DNA of 64,000 nt, taken from Gilliamella mensalis (GTDB taxonomy: Bacteria > Pseudomonadota > Gammaproteobacteria > Enterobacterales > Orbaceae). The DNA is taken from assembly GCF_900103085.1 (NCBI RefSeq), contig NZ_FMWR01000008.1:1-64000 (forward strand), given 5' to 3'. Position 1 is the first letter of the stretch, and each line of letters starts with the position of its first letter. Shown here piece by piece: positions 31,130 through 42,305 of this stretch. A model generated the notes under the pieces. That model had not been told where the DNA came from and ran no database searches. It saw only the letters and a program-made list of their open reading frames with translations. Made by a program: the position numbers and the translations under genes.

Positions 31130-31546
31130 TCAGCCAATATTTAATAATTCAAAAGTTAAAAAACAAAAGATTAAGCAATTTTTGGTAAAAAGCCTTATCC
31201 TTTTTTAAAGGATTATTTAATCATAATGTGTAAACAACTCAGTGTTTTTGCACTTTAATCCATAAACTAAGTAAAAATTTTATTTATTTAAAAATGCTAA
31301 AGTATAAAAATAAATAAAATTAATTATATATCTATATTTTTTATAGGAAAACACACCAATCTTTTACAGACCCAAAGGTCATTATTACTATTTATCTGTT
31401 ATCGGAATATGTCAACGACAGAGTGATATTCGCATACTAAGCGTGAATAAATTTTTCCAGAAAGCTTATATTACTCTTTTCATTACTAGCAACTTATTTA
31501 ATAAACAGCATTTTTTTGTGGTTTTAAAATTTTTTAATAAAAAAAC
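31130..31546. other. Gene-free AT-rich stretch upstream of focA
   Basis: No supportable gene is seen. The stretch contains a short hairpin (ATCCTTT/AAAGGAT, 31197-31213) and a 14-bp all-A/T inverted repeat, listed separately. The region is long for a focA leader. In E. coli the pfl regulatory region is also several hundred bases and carries several promoters, so part of it may be regulatory. Confidence 0.5.
31276..31321. repeat. 14-bp A/T inverted repeat
   Basis: Arms AATTTTATTTATTT (31276-31289) and AAATAAATAAAATT (31308-31321) are perfectly complementary around an 18-base loop. All bases are A or T, so the chance expectation in this AT-rich region is not negligible. Confidence 0.5.
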
Positions 31547-31560
31547 GTGATCTGCTTCAA
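31547..31560 (+). promoter_or_regulatory. Candidate FNR/CRP-type site upstream of focA
   Basis: GTGAT-CTGC-TTCAA matches 8 of 10 defined positions of the FNR consensus TTGAT-N4-ATCAA and also resembles half of a CRP site. A possible -10 CATAAA at 31583-31588 would place the start point near 31595 and the site near -41.5, the usual activating position for FNR. The focA-pfl operon is a classic FNR target in E. coli. A better-looking -10 (TATACT, 31569-31574) would put the site too close, so the assignment is tentative. Confidence 0.35.
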
Positions 31561-31614
31561 ATTTTGAGTATACTATGCGTTTCATAAAACCCTAGTTTTT
31601 TTAAGGATGTTAGT

Positions 31615-32463
31615 TTGAGTACCGATAAACTTGTGGATAGCTATTCTCCTGCACAAATGACCAAAATTGCCGAAGAAATCGGTAGTTATAAAGTAAACAA
31701 ACACCCATGTAGCACAATTTTATCTGCGATTCTTGCAGGCGTTTTTATCTCTATTGCTTTCGTGTTTTATATTACCGTAACAACCGGAACTGCAACCGTT
31801 GCTTTTGGTTTAGCAAAATTGGTGGGCGGTATCTGTTTTTCATTAGGACTGATGCTGGTTGTCTGTTGTGGTTCTGACTTATTTACTTCAACAGTATTAA
31901 CCATTTTACCTAAAATGACCCATAAAGTTGGCTTTATGAAAATGATCCGTAATTGGATATTGGTCTATATTGGTAACTTTATTGGTGCTATACTGTTTGT
32001 AGCAGTTATTTGGTTTTCTGGTCAGTATATGGTAGCTAATGGCTTATGGGGATTAAATGTATTGCAAACTGCAGATCATAAGTTGCATCATACTTTTATT
32101 GAAGCAGTCTGTCTTGGTTTTCTCGCTAATTTAATGGTTTGCTTGGCTGCTTGGATGAGTTATGCAGGCCGTAGTTTACTCGATAAAATGCTCATTATGA
32201 TATTACCTGTCGCCATGTTTGTTGCTAGTGGCTTTGAGCATAGCATTGCAAATATGTTCATGATCCCAATGGGAATTGTCATTAACAATTTTGCTTCTCC
32301 TGAATTTTGGCAAGCAGTTGGCGCATCACCAGATGCCTTTAAAGAACTAACTGTATTGCATTTTGTATTTAACAATTTAATCCCAGTTACAATAGGGAAT
32401 ATTTTAGGTGGTTTAGCTGTAGCGCTACCTTATTGGGCTTTATATTTACGCAAGCCACATTGA
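31615..32463 (+). CDS. focA: Formate channel FocA
   Basis: Pentameric formate/nitrite-family channel that exports and re-imports formate made by PflB. The 282-residue sequence follows E. coli FocA closely: AGVFISIAFVFYITVTTGT near 40-58, LVGGICFSLGL near 68-78, LNVLQTADHKLHHTFIEAVC near 147-166 and ASGFEHSIANMFMIPMGIV near 204-222. The gating histidine and threonine regions are conserved. The start is a TTG with AAGGATG about 8 bases upstream. Six membrane segments are visible. It precedes pflB by 68 bases. Confidence 0.95.
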   Translation: MSTDKLVDSYSPAQMTKIAEEIGSYKVNKHPCSTILSAILAGVFISIAFVFYITVTTGTATVAFGLAKLVGGICFSLGLMLVVCCGSDLFTSTVLTILPKMTHKVGFMKMIRNWILVYIGNFIGAILFVAVIWFSGQYMVANGLWGLNVLQTADHKLHHTFIEAVCLGFLANLMVCLAAWMSYAGRSLLDKMLIMILPVAMFVASGFEHSIANMFMIPMGIVINNFASPEFWQAVGASPDAFKELTVLHFVFNNLIPVTIGNILGGLAVALPYWALYLRKPH

Positions 32464-32531
32464 TTTTATAATATTTACCCTCACATATTAAGAGGATAAA
32501 TAAATATTTTTGTAAACCTGAGGTGAAAATT

Positions 32532-34814
32532 ATGAGTAATTTAAACGAAGTACAAGCAGTTGCTTGGAAAGGATTTAAAGATGGTGATTGGCAAAATAAT
32601 GTTAATGTCCGCGATTTTATTCAAAAAAACTACACGCCATATGAAGGCGATGAGTCTTTCTTAGCTGGTGCTACCGAAGCTACAACTAAGTTATGGGATA
32701 AAGTAATGGAAGGCATTAAAATTGAAAATGCTACCCATGCTCCTGTGGATTTTGATACTAGTGTTATTTCGACAATTACTGCTCATGATGCAGGTTATAT
32801 TGAAAAAGATTTAGAAAAAATTGTTGGTTTACAAACTGAAAAACCACTAAAACGTGCAATTATTCCGTTTGGTGGTATCAAAATGATCGAGAATTCTTGT
32901 AAAGCTTATAATAGAACTCTTGATCCTTTAGTTAAAAAAATCTTCACAGAATACCGTAAAACACATAACCAAGGTGTTTTTGATATCTATACACCAGATA
33001 TTCTTCGTTGTCGTAAATCAGGTGTTATCACTGGTCTTCCTGATGCTTATGGTCGAGGTCGTATTATTGGTGATTACCGTCGTGTTGCGCTTTACGGTAT
33101 TGACTACTTAATGCAAGACAAATTTGCACAGTTCAATTCATTACAAGCAGATTTCGAAAACGGTGTTGATTTAGCAATGACTATGCAACGTCGTGAAGAA
33201 ATCGCAGAACAACATCGTGCGCTTGGTCAAATTAAAGAAATGGCCGCTAAATATGGTTACGATATTTCAGCGCCAGCTAAAACTGCACAAGAAGCCGTGC
33301 AATGGACATACTTTGGTTATTTAGCTGCGGTTAAATCACAAAATGGTGCAGCAATGTCATTAGGTCGTACGTCGACTTTCTTTGATATTTACTTCCAACG
33401 TGATCTTCAAGCAGGATTAATTACTGAAAAAGATGCGCAAGAAATTGTTGACCATTTCGTTATGAAATTACGTATGGTTCGTTTCTTACGTACTCCTGAA
33501 TATGATGAGTTATTCTCTGGCGATCCAATTTGGGCAACTGAATCTATCGCAGGTATGGGGGTTGATGGTCGTACTTTAGTTACTAAGACTTCTTTCCGTT
33601 TCTTAAATACTTTATATACAATGGGTCCATCACCAGAACCTAATATGACTATCCTTTGGTCTGAAAAATTACCAAGTGGATTTAAAGAGTTCGCATCAAA
33701 AGTATCAATTGATACTTCATCATTACAATATGAAAATGATGATTTAATGCGTCCTGACTTTAATAATGATGACTATGCTATTGCATGTTGTGTAAGCCCA
33801 ATGATTGTGGGTAAACAAATGCAATTCTTTGGTGCGCGTGCAAACCTTGCTAAAACACTTCTATACGCAATCAACGGCGGTGTGGATGAAAAATTAAAAA
33901 TGCAAGTTGGTCCTAAAGAAGCGCCAATTACTGATGAATATTTAGATTTTGATACAGTATTTGCACGTTTAGATCACTTTATGGATTGGTTAGCAAAACA
34001 ATACGTAACAGCATTAAACGCTATTCACTACATGCATGATAAATATAGTTATGAAGCATCATTAATGGCATTACATGATCGTGATGTTATTCGTACTATG
34101 GCATGTGGTATTGCGGGTCTTTCTGTTGCGGCTGACTCACTTTCTGCGATTAAATATGCAAAAGTAAAAACTATTCGTGATGAAGATGGTTTAGCGACTG
34201 ACTTTGAAATCGAAGGTGAATATCCACAATTTGGTAACAATGATCCACGAGTCGATGATATTGCTGTTGATCTAGTTGAACGTTTCATGAAGAAAATTCA
34301 AAAACTTAAAACTTATCGTAATGCAATTCCTACTCAGTCAGTATTAACTATTACTTCAAACGTTGTTTATGGTAAGAAAACTGGTAATACTCCTGATGGT
34401 CGTCGTGCTGGTGCACCATTTGGACCGGGTGCTAATCCAATGCACGGACGTGACCAAAAAGGTGCGGTTGCTTCATTAACCTCTGTTGCTAAATTACCAT
34501 TTGCTTATGCTAAAGACGGTATTTCTTATACTTTCTCTATCGTTCCAAATGCATTAGGGAAAGATGATAGTGCGCGTAAACGTAACTTAGCTGGTTTAAT
34601 GGATGGTTACTTCCATCACGAAGCAACAGTTGAAGGTGGTCAACATCTAAATGTTAACGTATTAAATCGTGATACATTATTAGATGCAATGGAACATCCT
34701 GAAAAATATCCACAATTAACTATTCGTGTTTCTGGATATGCGGTACGTTTCAATTCTTTAACTAAAGAGCAGCAAAATGACGTAATTAGTCGTACATTTA
34801 CGCAAGCAATGTAA
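32532..34814 (+). CDS. pflB: Formate C-acetyltransferase (pyruvate formate-lyase) PflB
   Basis: Glycyl-radical enzyme that splits pyruvate with CoA into acetyl-CoA and formate in the absence of oxygen. The 760-residue product has exactly the E. coli length and very high similarity. The catalytic cysteine pair is in AIACCVSPM (C418/C419 in E. coli numbering), and the radical glycine is in RVSGYAVRF (G734 in E. coli numbering). I start at MSNLNE (32532; TGAGGTGA upstream) rather than at a GTG 9 bases earlier. The protein is AT-rich in codon use but among the most conserved in the window. Confidence 0.98.
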   Translation: MSNLNEVQAVAWKGFKDGDWQNNVNVRDFIQKNYTPYEGDESFLAGATEATTKLWDKVMEGIKIENATHAPVDFDTSVISTITAHDAGYIEKDLEKIVGLQTEKPLKRAIIPFGGIKMIENSCKAYNRTLDPLVKKIFTEYRKTHNQGVFDIYTPDILRCRKSGVITGLPDAYGRGRIIGDYRRVALYGIDYLMQDKFAQFNSLQADFENGVDLAMTMQRREEIAEQHRALGQIKEMAAKYGYDISAPAKTAQEAVQWTYFGYLAAVKSQNGAAMSLGRTSTFFDIYFQRDLQAGLITEKDAQEIVDHFVMKLRMVRFLRTPEYDELFSGDPIWATESIAGMGVDGRTLVTKTSFRFLNTLYTMGPSPEPNMTILWSEKLPSGFKEFASKVSIDTSSLQYENDDLMRPDFNNDDYAIACCVSPMIVGKQMQFFGARANLAKTLLYAINGGVDEKLKMQVGPKEAPITDEYLDFDTVFARLDHFMDWLAKQYVTALNAIHYMHDKYSYEASLMALHDRDVIRTMACGIAGLSVAADSLSAIKYAKVKTIRDEDGLATDFEIEGEYPQFGNNDPRVDDIAVDLVERFMKKIQKLKTYRNAIPTQSVLTITSNVVYGKKTGNTPDGRRAGAPFGPGANPMHGRDQKGAVASLTSVAKLPFAYAKDGISYTFSIVPNALGKDDSARKRNLAGLMDGYFHHEATVEGGQHLNVNVLNRDTLLDAMEHPEKYPQLTIRVSGYAVRFNSLTKEQQNDVISRTFTQAM

Positions 34815-34839
34815 TTTAGTTAATGATTAACTTAACCGA

Positions 34840-34868
34840 AATAGCGTCCTTAAGGGCGCTATTTTTTT
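34840..34868 (+). terminator. Rho-independent terminator after pflB
   Basis: A 10-bp stem (34840-34849 with 34854-34863; AATAGCGTCC and GGGCGCTATT, one G-T pair) with a 4-base loop is followed by seven T residues. It separates focA-pflB from pflA. Confidence 0.88.
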
Positions 34869-34952
34869 ATCAAGCTAAAAATAATATTTATGTTAATTTT
34901 AATTAAATATCAATATGATGCCGATAATTGAATATTGTTGGTATTTATTCGA

Positions 34953-34958
34953 TATAAT
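34953..34958 (+). promoter_or_regulatory. Candidate -10 element for pflA
   Basis: A consensus TATAAT lies 104 bases before the pflA start, downstream of the pflB terminator. The best -35-like hexamers (TTGAAT at 34928, TTGTTG at 34935) have poor spacing, so only the -10 is convincing. A separate pflA promoter is required by the terminator. Confidence 0.3.
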
Positions 34959-35061
34959 TAAACAAAATATAATTCGGACGATTAGTACAATTGGTGTAAG
35001 CCAGATATTATCGGAGTTAAAATTATTAAAAAGCAATATGAGCAATGATTAGAGATTATCT

Positions 35062-35841
35062 ATGGAACAACAAAATATTATTATGACAACCAAATCACCT
35101 ATTAAAGGCCGCATGCACTCTTTTGAATCCTTTGGCACTGTTGATGGACCAGGAATTCGCTTTATTGTCTTTTTTCAAGGCTGTTTAATGCGTTGTTTAT
35201 ACTGCCATAATCGTGATACTTGGGATTTAAAAGCAGGAAAAGAAGTCACTGTTGATGAATTGATGAAGGAGATTGTTTCTTACAAGAGTTTTATTATGCC
35301 TAATGGCGGTGGCGTAACGGCTTCTGGTGGTGAGGCAACGCTACAAGCTGAATTTGTTACAGAATGGTTTAAAGCTTGTCATCAAGAAGGTATCAGTACT
35401 TGTTTAGATACAAATGGTTATGCAAGGCAACTCGATCATGTCCTTTATGAACTTTTAGAAGTGACCGATTTAGTCATGCTTGACTTAAAACAAGTCAATG
35501 ATGAAATTCATCAAAAATTAGTTGGCGTCCCTAATAAGCGGGTTCTTGAGTTTGCTAAATATTTACAAAAAATAAATAAAAAAACATGGATTCGTTATGT
35601 GGTTGTTCCAGGATGGACTGATGATGATGATTCCGCTCATCTGCTGGGTAAATTTATACAAGGTATGAATAATATTGAGCGTGTTGAATTACTTGCTTAT
35701 CATAAATTGGGCGCTTATAAATGGGATACGCTTGGCGATAAATATAAGCTGGAAGGTGTTGAGGCACCACCAAGAGAAACGCTCGATAGGATCCAAAGTA
35801 TTTTAGAAAGCTATGGTCATTATGTCACATTTAGTAAATAA
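35062..35841 (+). CDS. pflA: Pyruvate formate-lyase-activating enzyme PflA
   Basis: Radical SAM enzyme that installs the glycyl radical in PflB. The Fe-S cluster motif C-x3-C-x2-C is in [20 protein letters not shown] near 47-66. Other conserved parts are [19 protein letters not shown] near 16-34, [17 protein letters not shown] near 88-104 and TCLDTNGYA near 119-127. [18 protein letters not shown] lies near 180. The 259 residues exceed E. coli (246) by an N-terminal extension of about 12; an internal ATG at 35083 lacks an RBS, so I keep 35062. Confidence 0.95.
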   Translation: MEQQNIIMTTKSPIKGRMHSFESFGTVDGPGIRFIVFFQGCLMRCLYCHNRDTWDLKAGKEVTVDELMKEIVSYKSFIMPNGGGVTASGGEATLQAEFVTEWFKACHQEGISTCLDTNGYARQLDHVLYELLEVTDLVMLDLKQVNDEIHQKLVGVPNKRVLEFAKYLQKINKKTWIRYVVVPGWTDDDDSAHLLGKFIQGMNNIERVELLAYHKLGAYKWDTLGDKYKLEGVEAPPRETLDRIQSILESYGHYVTFSK

Positions 35842-35856
35842 TAGATCAGCTGTTTG

Positions 35857-35886
35857 ACAAAAGGCACAATAAATTGTGCCTTTTGT
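35857..35886. terminator. Bidirectional terminator between pflA and the RarD-type gene
   Basis: A 14-bp inverted repeat (35857-35870 with 35873-35886; ACAAAAGGCACAAT and ATTGTGCCTTTTGT) sits between two convergent genes, 15 bases after pflA and 5 before the end of the minus-strand gene. A-rich and T-rich flanks on both arms suit termination in both directions. Confidence 0.85.
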
Positions 35887-35891
35887 ATCCC

Positions 35892-36785
35892 TTAAATTCT
35901 TTTGCGTTTTATTGCTCGCATAACAAAAATTCCACCCTCCAAAGCTAGAATACTAACCGATAGCCAAATAAATCCATATGACACAATATGCTTTGATGAG
36001 ACTGTTTCATGTAAAAATACTATCGAAATAATTGTTAGTAGTATGGGTTCTACATATCCCAATAAACCAAATAATCCCATGGGTAGTAAACGACTTGCAA
36101 CAAAATACATAGCAAAAGCTACAGCAGTGATGATGCCTAACATAGGTATATAAATATGGAAATGAGAAAGATCACTGATTACTTTCTCTAAACGATAATT
36201 TAAAGCACAATATACTAGGCACCCTAGGAAGATAAACAAAAAGTCAGAAAAGGTGCCAGAAATGCCATCTATTTGCAATTTGCGCCTTAATATAAAGTAT
36301 ATTGGATACCCTAGAGCAATAACAGCGGTTTCCCATGAAAATGCACCTGTAATGTAGATTTCAATAGCAACGCCTAATACAGCAAGTCCAACCGCAATTT
36401 TTTGTAAAAAACTGAGCTTTTCTTTATAAACGAACTGTCCAGAAATCACCATTGCTAATGGTAATAAAAAATAGCCTAATGAGGCTGATAATCCATGCCC
36501 ATTAAGTGGTGCCCAGATAAAAATCATCATCTGTATTGTAAGCAAAGTCGAAGATAATAATAACCCCAATAAAAAAAGTGGTTGTTGTTTTATTCGACTA
36601 AAAAGAGTAGTTATAGCTGACCACTGTTTTCCTGCAATGATTAATACAACTATTGCAGGAAATGAAGTTAATAATCGCCAACAAAAAATATCAACAACAG
36701 ATAAGGGATGTAATAAAACGGGATAGTAATAAAGTAGCCCAAATAAACATGATGCCAGTATTGAAAGCGCTACACCTTTTATCAT
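35892..36785 (-). CDS. RarD/EamA-type drug-metabolite transporter superfamily permease
   Basis: Inner-membrane permease of 297 residues with about ten hydrophobic segments and two EamA-like halves. FWAP-like FIWAPLNGHGLSASLGYFLL near 90-109 and GYVEPILLTIISIVFLHE near 242-259 are typical of the RarD subgroup. The substrate is unknown; RarD proteins were named after chloramphenicol sensitivity phenotypes. The ATG at 36785 has GGTGA 6 bases upstream; a GTG at 36794 also opens the frame. It stands alone, convergent with pflA and in the same direction as serS upstream. Confidence 0.82.
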   Translation of the reverse strand: MIKGVALSILASCLFGLLYYYPVLLHPLSVVDIFCWRLLTSFPAIVVLIIAGKQWSAITTLFSRIKQQPLFLLGLLLSSTLLTIQMMIFIWAPLNGHGLSASLGYFLLPLAMVISGQFVYKEKLSFLQKIAVGLAVLGVAIEIYITGAFSWETAVIALGYPIYFILRRKLQIDGISGTFSDFLFIFLGCLVYCALNYRLEKVISDLSHFHIYIPMLGIITAVAFAMYFVASRLLPMGLFGLLGYVEPILLTIISIVFLHETVSSKHIVSYGFIWLSVSILALEGGIFVMRAIKRKRI

Positions 36786-36851
36786 TTTGTTCACCGTTAT
36801 TAATAAAAAAGCGCTAACAAGTAGCGCTATATCTACATCAGAAGGGGAGGT

Positions 36852-38156
<1,305 letters not shown>

Positions 38157-38299
38157 TTATTAATTAGGTAATATCTTTCTACTTTATTGTTATTCTAATA
38201 TAGATAACAGAACATATAAATCAAAAAAAGTAGATTGATTTATTGATATTAAAATTTGAGAGCTTAGTATACTAGAATTATATCGGGATTCAACCTAAA

Positions 38300-38376
38300 T
38301 GGTGCATCCGAAGGGATTCGAACCCCTGACCGCCCGGTTCGTAGCCGGGTACTCTATCCAGCTGAGCTACGGATGC
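38300..38376 (-). tRNA. argV: tRNA-Arg(ACG)
   Basis: The minus strand gives a full cloverleaf: acceptor GCATCCG/CGGATGC, D-arm TAGCTCAGCTGGATAGAGTA, anticodon stem CCCGG/CCGGG with loop CTACGAA (anticodon ACG), and T-arm AGGGGTTCGAATCCCTT. The 3' CCA is encoded. Length is 77 with CCA. The wobble A is expected to be edited to inosine by TadA. The position next to tRNA-Ser after csrA matches the serV-argV cluster of E. coli. Confidence 0.97.
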
Positions 38377-38395
38377 ATATTTTAATTTTTAAAAA

Positions 38396-38488
38396 TGGCG
38401 GTGAGAGAGGGATTCGAACCCTCGATGCAGCTTTTGACCGCATACTCCCTTAGCAGGGGAGCGCCTTCAGCCTCTCGGCCATCTCACC
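38396..38488 (-). tRNA. serV: tRNA-Ser(GCT)
   Basis: The minus strand shows acceptor GGTGAGA/TCTCACC, anticodon stem CTCCC/GGGAG with loop CTGCTAA (anticodon GCT), and a long class II variable arm (TATGCGGTCAAAAGCTGCA). The T-arm is GAGGGTTCGAATCCCTC, with encoded CCA. Length is 93 with CCA. It reads AGC/AGT codons. Confidence 0.97.
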
Positions 38489-38611
38489 AAAACATTATAA
38501 TCTCTCTTGAACAACAAAATCATAATGTGTGGCGCACATATTACTTTTTACAAAAAATAAGTCAAACATTTTTTTGTTTATGTGTGCTAGTTGTTTATTT
38601 CCTGCCCAATA

Positions 38612-38812
38612 TTACCCTCTGGGCTCGGATAATTCATCATTTGTATCTTGTGGTTGATGAATTTTGTTATATATCTCTTCTCTATGAATAGAAACTTCTT
38701 TAGGTGCATTAATACCAACTCTGACTTGATTACCTTTTACGCCCAAGATGGTAATAACTACATCGTCACCAATTATTAGTGTTTCACCTACTCTCCTAGT
38801 TAAAATTAACAT
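38612..38812 (-). CDS. csrA: Carbon storage regulator CsrA
   Basis: Homodimeric RNA-binding regulator that binds GGA motifs in mRNA leaders. The 66 residues begin [18 protein letters not shown], with R44-equivalent contacts in [13 protein letters not shown]. The C-terminal tail is variable. AGGAG precedes the ATG. It lies between alaS and the tRNA-Ser/tRNA-Arg pair, exactly as in E. coli. Confidence 0.96.
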   Translation of the reverse strand: MLILTRRVGETLIIGDDVVITILGVKGNQVRVGINAPKEVSIHREEIYNKIHQPQDTNDELSEPRG

Positions 38813-38951
38813 TAGATCTCCTAATATCAGTTAAGTATATATCCAAACAATTTTAATATATAGCTTCGTCAGCGCCCATCAATAAGACAGAAAGACGGAA
38901 TTTTACAGAAAAACTCTAATATTTTATTAACAAACACTTGAGTGTATCTGG

Positions 38952-41585
38952 CTAACTTGCTTGTAATTTATTACTGATTTCCTTTTTCACAGAAGATAAC
39001 GCTTCTGGTAATGCTGAAAGATCCATTCCACCTGCTTGAGCAAAATCAGGTCGCCCACCACCTTTACCACCTATTTTTAAAGCTAATTGAGAAACTAATT
39101 CGCCTGCTTTAACAATATTGACTAAATCATTGGTTACACCAGCAGCTAAATTAATTTTACTATCATTAACGGCAGCTAAAATAATTACACCTGTTTTTAA
39201 TTGATTTTTAAGATCATCAATCATCGTCCGTAATAATTTTGCGTCGACGTTATCAAGTTTAGCAATGAGCAAATTTTTGCTATTGATTGTTTCACATTGA
39301 TTAAGCAATTGTGTACTTTCTTGGCTAGCTTTCTGTGCTTTTAATTGTTCAATTGTTCTTTCAAGCAGTTTAGTTTGATCGAGCAATTGTTCAATGCGTG
39401 TTATAACTGCAGATTTGTCAGTTTTAACTAATTGTCCAATTTGAGTTAATAAGTTGGATTCATTATGTATCAGATCCATGGCATTTTGTCCTGATGTTGC
39501 CTCGATACGGCGTACACCAGATGCAATGCTTGACTCTGATATTATTTTAAATAAACCAATATCACCAGTTCTATCTACGTGAGTACCACCACAAAGTTCA
39601 ATTGAAAAATCACCCATTGTTAGAACTCTAACAATATCTTCATATTTTTCACCAAATAAAGCCATAGCGCCTTTATCTTTAGCCTTATCAATTGGCATTA
39701 GCTCAATATTTACTGGTAAATTATGACGAATCTGTTGATTTACTAAGTTCTCTATTTCAATAATTTGTTCTGGTGTAATGGCTTGATTATGTGAAAAGTC
39801 AAAACGCAGATAGGTATCATTAACTAAAGATCCTTTTTGATGAACATGGTTACCTAAAACACGTTGTAAAGCCGCTTGTAATAAATGTGTAGCAGAATGA
39901 TTACGGCGAATACGTTCGCGTAATTCGATATCAATAGCTGCAGTGATATTATCGCCAATTTTTAAAGAACCTTTAATTAGTTTTCCTAAATGGCCAATAC
40001 TTTTACCATATTTTTGGCTATCAAAAACGCTAAATTCAAGATTAGCTGCAGTTAATAAACCTTTATCACCAATTTGACCACCTGATTCTCCATAAAATGG
40101 TGTTTTGTCTAAAACGACGATAGCTTCATCACCAGCACTAATATTTTCAACCTTCTGGCCATTTTTAAATATAGCAATAACTTTTCCTAAGGATTCTGTT
40201 GCCTGATAGCCTAAAAACTCAGTTTTATCATCAAGTTTAATAACATTGCTATAATCGACATTAAATGAGCTTGATTCGCGCGCTCGTTTTCTTTGCTCTT
40301 CCATGCAATGATTAAAACCCGCTTCATCAATAGTAATATTTTTTTCGCGACATACATCCGCCGTTAAATCTAGCGGGAAGCCGTAAGTATCATAAAGTTT
40401 AAATGCAATATCACCAGGTAATACTTGATCGGTTAGTTTGACTAATTCTTGATCGAGCAAAAATAAACCGCGTTCCAATGTTTTTAAAAACTGTTCTTCT
40501 TCGATTTTGAGCGCATCTTCCACTAATTTTTGATTTTTTTCTAGTTCAACCGCTGCGCTTCCCATCACATCAATTAATGGTTTAACGAGCTTGTAGAAGA
40601 AAATATTTTTTGCACCCAGCATGTGCCCATGGCGCACAGCACGTCGAATAATACGTCTTAAAACATAACCTCGGCCTTCATTTGAAGGTAATACCCCATC
40701 TGAAATTAGAAATGCGCAAGAACGAATATGGTCAGCAATAACGCGTAAAGATTTATTTTCTAAATCTTTAGTTTGAATAACATTGGCTGCATCATTAATT
40801 AATTTTTTGAACAGATCTATTTCATAATTAGAGTTGACATGTTGCAATACTGCTGCAATGCGTTCTAGCCCCATACCAGTATCAACAGACGGTTTAGGTA
40901 ATGGCTCCATTGTGCCGTCAGGATGGCGATTAAATTGCATAAAGACAATGTTCCAAATTTCGATAAATCGGTCACCATCTTCTTCTGCACTACCAGGAGG
41001 TCCGCCCCAAATATGATCACCATGATCATAGAAAATTTCGGTACAAGGACCACAAGGCCCAGTATCACCCATCTGCCAGAAATTATCCGAGGCATATGGA
41101 GCACCTTTATTATCACCAATACGAACTATGCGTTCTTTAGGTATACCAATCTCTTTTTCCCAGATTGCATAGGCTTCGTCATCTGTCTCATAAACGGTGA
41201 CGGTTAACTTATCTTTAGGTAGATTAAACCACTCTTTACTGGTTAATAATTCCCATGCAAAATGTATTGCATCATGCTTAAAATAGTCGCCGAAACTAAA
41301 ATTTCCTAACATTTCAAAAAAAGTATGATGCCGAGCTGTATAGCCAACATTATCTAAATCATTATGTTTACCACCAGCACGGACGCAACGTTGTGATGTC
41401 GTTGCTCTTGTATAAGAACGCTTATCAACACCTAGAAATACATCTTTAAATTGATTCATTCCAGCATTAGTAAACAATAGTGTTGGATCATTGTGTGGAA
41501 CAAGGGAACTACTTGAGACAACTTCATGTCCTTTGCCACGGAAAAAGTCAAGAAAATTTTGACGAATTTCTGCAGTGCTTTTCAT
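38952..41585 (-). CDS. alaS: Alanine--tRNA ligase
   Basis: Class II synthetase of 877 residues (E. coli 876). The order is: aminoacylation domain from the N-terminus ([17 protein letters not shown] at 7-23, [17 protein letters not shown] near 34-50), then tRNA-recognition domain. The editing domain has zinc-binding histidines in [12 protein letters not shown] (near 563-574) and [13 protein letters not shown] (near 666). A C-terminal oligomerisation/C-Ala domain ends with the [17 protein letters not shown] signature. It edits mischarged Ser and Gly. Confidence 0.97.
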   Translation of the reverse strand: MKSTAEIRQNFLDFFRGKGHEVVSSSSLVPHNDPTLLFTNAGMNQFKDVFLGVDKRSYTRATTSQRCVRAGGKHNDLDNVGYTARHHTFFEMLGNFSFGDYFKHDAIHFAWELLTSKEWFNLPKDKLTVTVYETDDEAYAIWEKEIGIPKERIVRIGDNKGAPYASDNFWQMGDTGPCGPCTEIFYDHGDHIWGGPPGSAEEDGDRFIEIWNIVFMQFNRHPDGTMEPLPKPSVDTGMGLERIAAVLQHVNSNYEIDLFKKLINDAANVIQTKDLENKSLRVIADHIRSCAFLISDGVLPSNEGRGYVLRRIIRRAVRHGHMLGAKNIFFYKLVKPLIDVMGSAAVELEKNQKLVEDALKIEEEQFLKTLERGLFLLDQELVKLTDQVLPGDIAFKLYDTYGFPLDLTADVCREKNITIDEAGFNHCMEEQRKRARESSSFNVDYSNVIKLDDKTEFLGYQATESLGKVIAIFKNGQKVENISAGDEAIVVLDKTPFYGESGGQIGDKGLLTAANLEFSVFDSQKYGKSIGHLGKLIKGSLKIGDNITAAIDIELRERIRRNHSATHLLQAALQRVLGNHVHQKGSLVNDTYLRFDFSHNQAITPEQIIEIENLVNQQIRHNLPVNIELMPIDKAKDKGAMALFGEKYEDIVRVLTMGDFSIELCGGTHVDRTGDIGLFKIISESSIASGVRRIEATSGQNAMDLIHNESNLLTQIGQLVKTDKSAVITRIEQLLDQTKLLERTIEQLKAQKASQESTQLLNQCETINSKNLLIAKLDNVDAKLLRTMIDDLKNQLKTGVIILAAVNDSKINLAAGVTNDLVNIVKAGELVSQLALKIGGKGGGRPDFAQAGGMDLSALPEALSSVKKEISNKLQAS

Positions 41586-41789
41586 TTATTCTTCCATATA
41601 AAACGATAGAGGTTTAAACATAGTAATATACCCGTTACAATAAAAGTTGAAAAGTAAATATTCTTATATTGAGGTGGAGCTAATTAATATTACAAGTAAA
41701 TAAGGAAAAAATAAAAAAGAATTAGTGAGCTTTTATTTGTAATCGGTCTTGTTAAATTGTATATATTGTATTCTAGATATTATCATTAT

Positions 41790-42305
41790 TTAAGTCAATA
41801 AATTGTATGCAGTTTTAATATCATCTTGCGTATAACCTCTTGCCATTAAAAATTGAATACCTTTTTGTTTTTTATTGTTATTTTTAGAATCAATTTGTTT
41901 TAGCTTTTTTAGCAATTGTTCATACGCTAGATTGCCCCAGTTGATATTGGCCATTTGCAATTGTTGTTGGCTTAAATCAACGGATAAACCGCGTTGTTTA
42001 AGTTCCATTGCAATTTTATATTTTCCGTAACCTTTATTGGCACGCATAACAATATATTTTTCAATATATTTCTCATCATTAATCCAATTTTGATTAATAC
42101 AATCCTCAATTACATCTCGTATTTCTGTTTTTAGTTTGGCTAACTGGTCATGATATTCTTCATCTGTGCTTTGTTGTTTCTTTGTAAAAAAGAATGTTAT
42201 TTTTTGGCTTAGCTCATACGAAGAGTGATCGCGCTGTGCAAGTAACTGCACAGCTTTATTTAGGATTAATTTGTTGAGTTTTTTCTCATTATTCAATGCT
42301 TTCAT
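41790..42305 (-). CDS. recX: Regulatory protein RecX
   Basis: Binds RecA filaments and limits their growth. The protein is rich in helical repeats: [36 protein letters not shown] and [17 protein letters not shown], the last the classic RecX signature. It ends [19 protein letters not shown]. The start is uncertain. The ATG at 42305 (MKALNNEKK, 171 residues) overlaps recA by 17 bases, a TTG at 42296 is better spaced from AGAGG, and a longer frame to 42329 lies inside recA. Coupled translation with recA is likely. Confidence 0.9.
   Translation of the reverse strand: MKALNNEKKLNKLILNKAVQLLAQRDHSSYELSQKITFFFTKKQQSTDEEYHDQLAKLKTEIRDVIEDCINQNWINDEKYIEKYIVMRANKGYGKYKIAMELKQRGLSVDLSQQQLQMANINWGNLAYEQLLKKLKQIDSKNNNKKQKGIQFLMARGYTQDDIKTAYNLLT

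Noticed and set aside
31569-31574. TATACT as the focA -10 element
   Set aside because: Kept only as an alternative: it would put the FNR-like site at about -27, unsuitable for activation, and has no good -35.
38395-38691. 98-codon plus-strand frame over tRNA-Ser and csrA
   Set aside because: It runs through the antisense of a certain tRNA and of csrA; the protein-like start (AVREGFEPSM) is the well-known translation artefact of tRNA-Ser.
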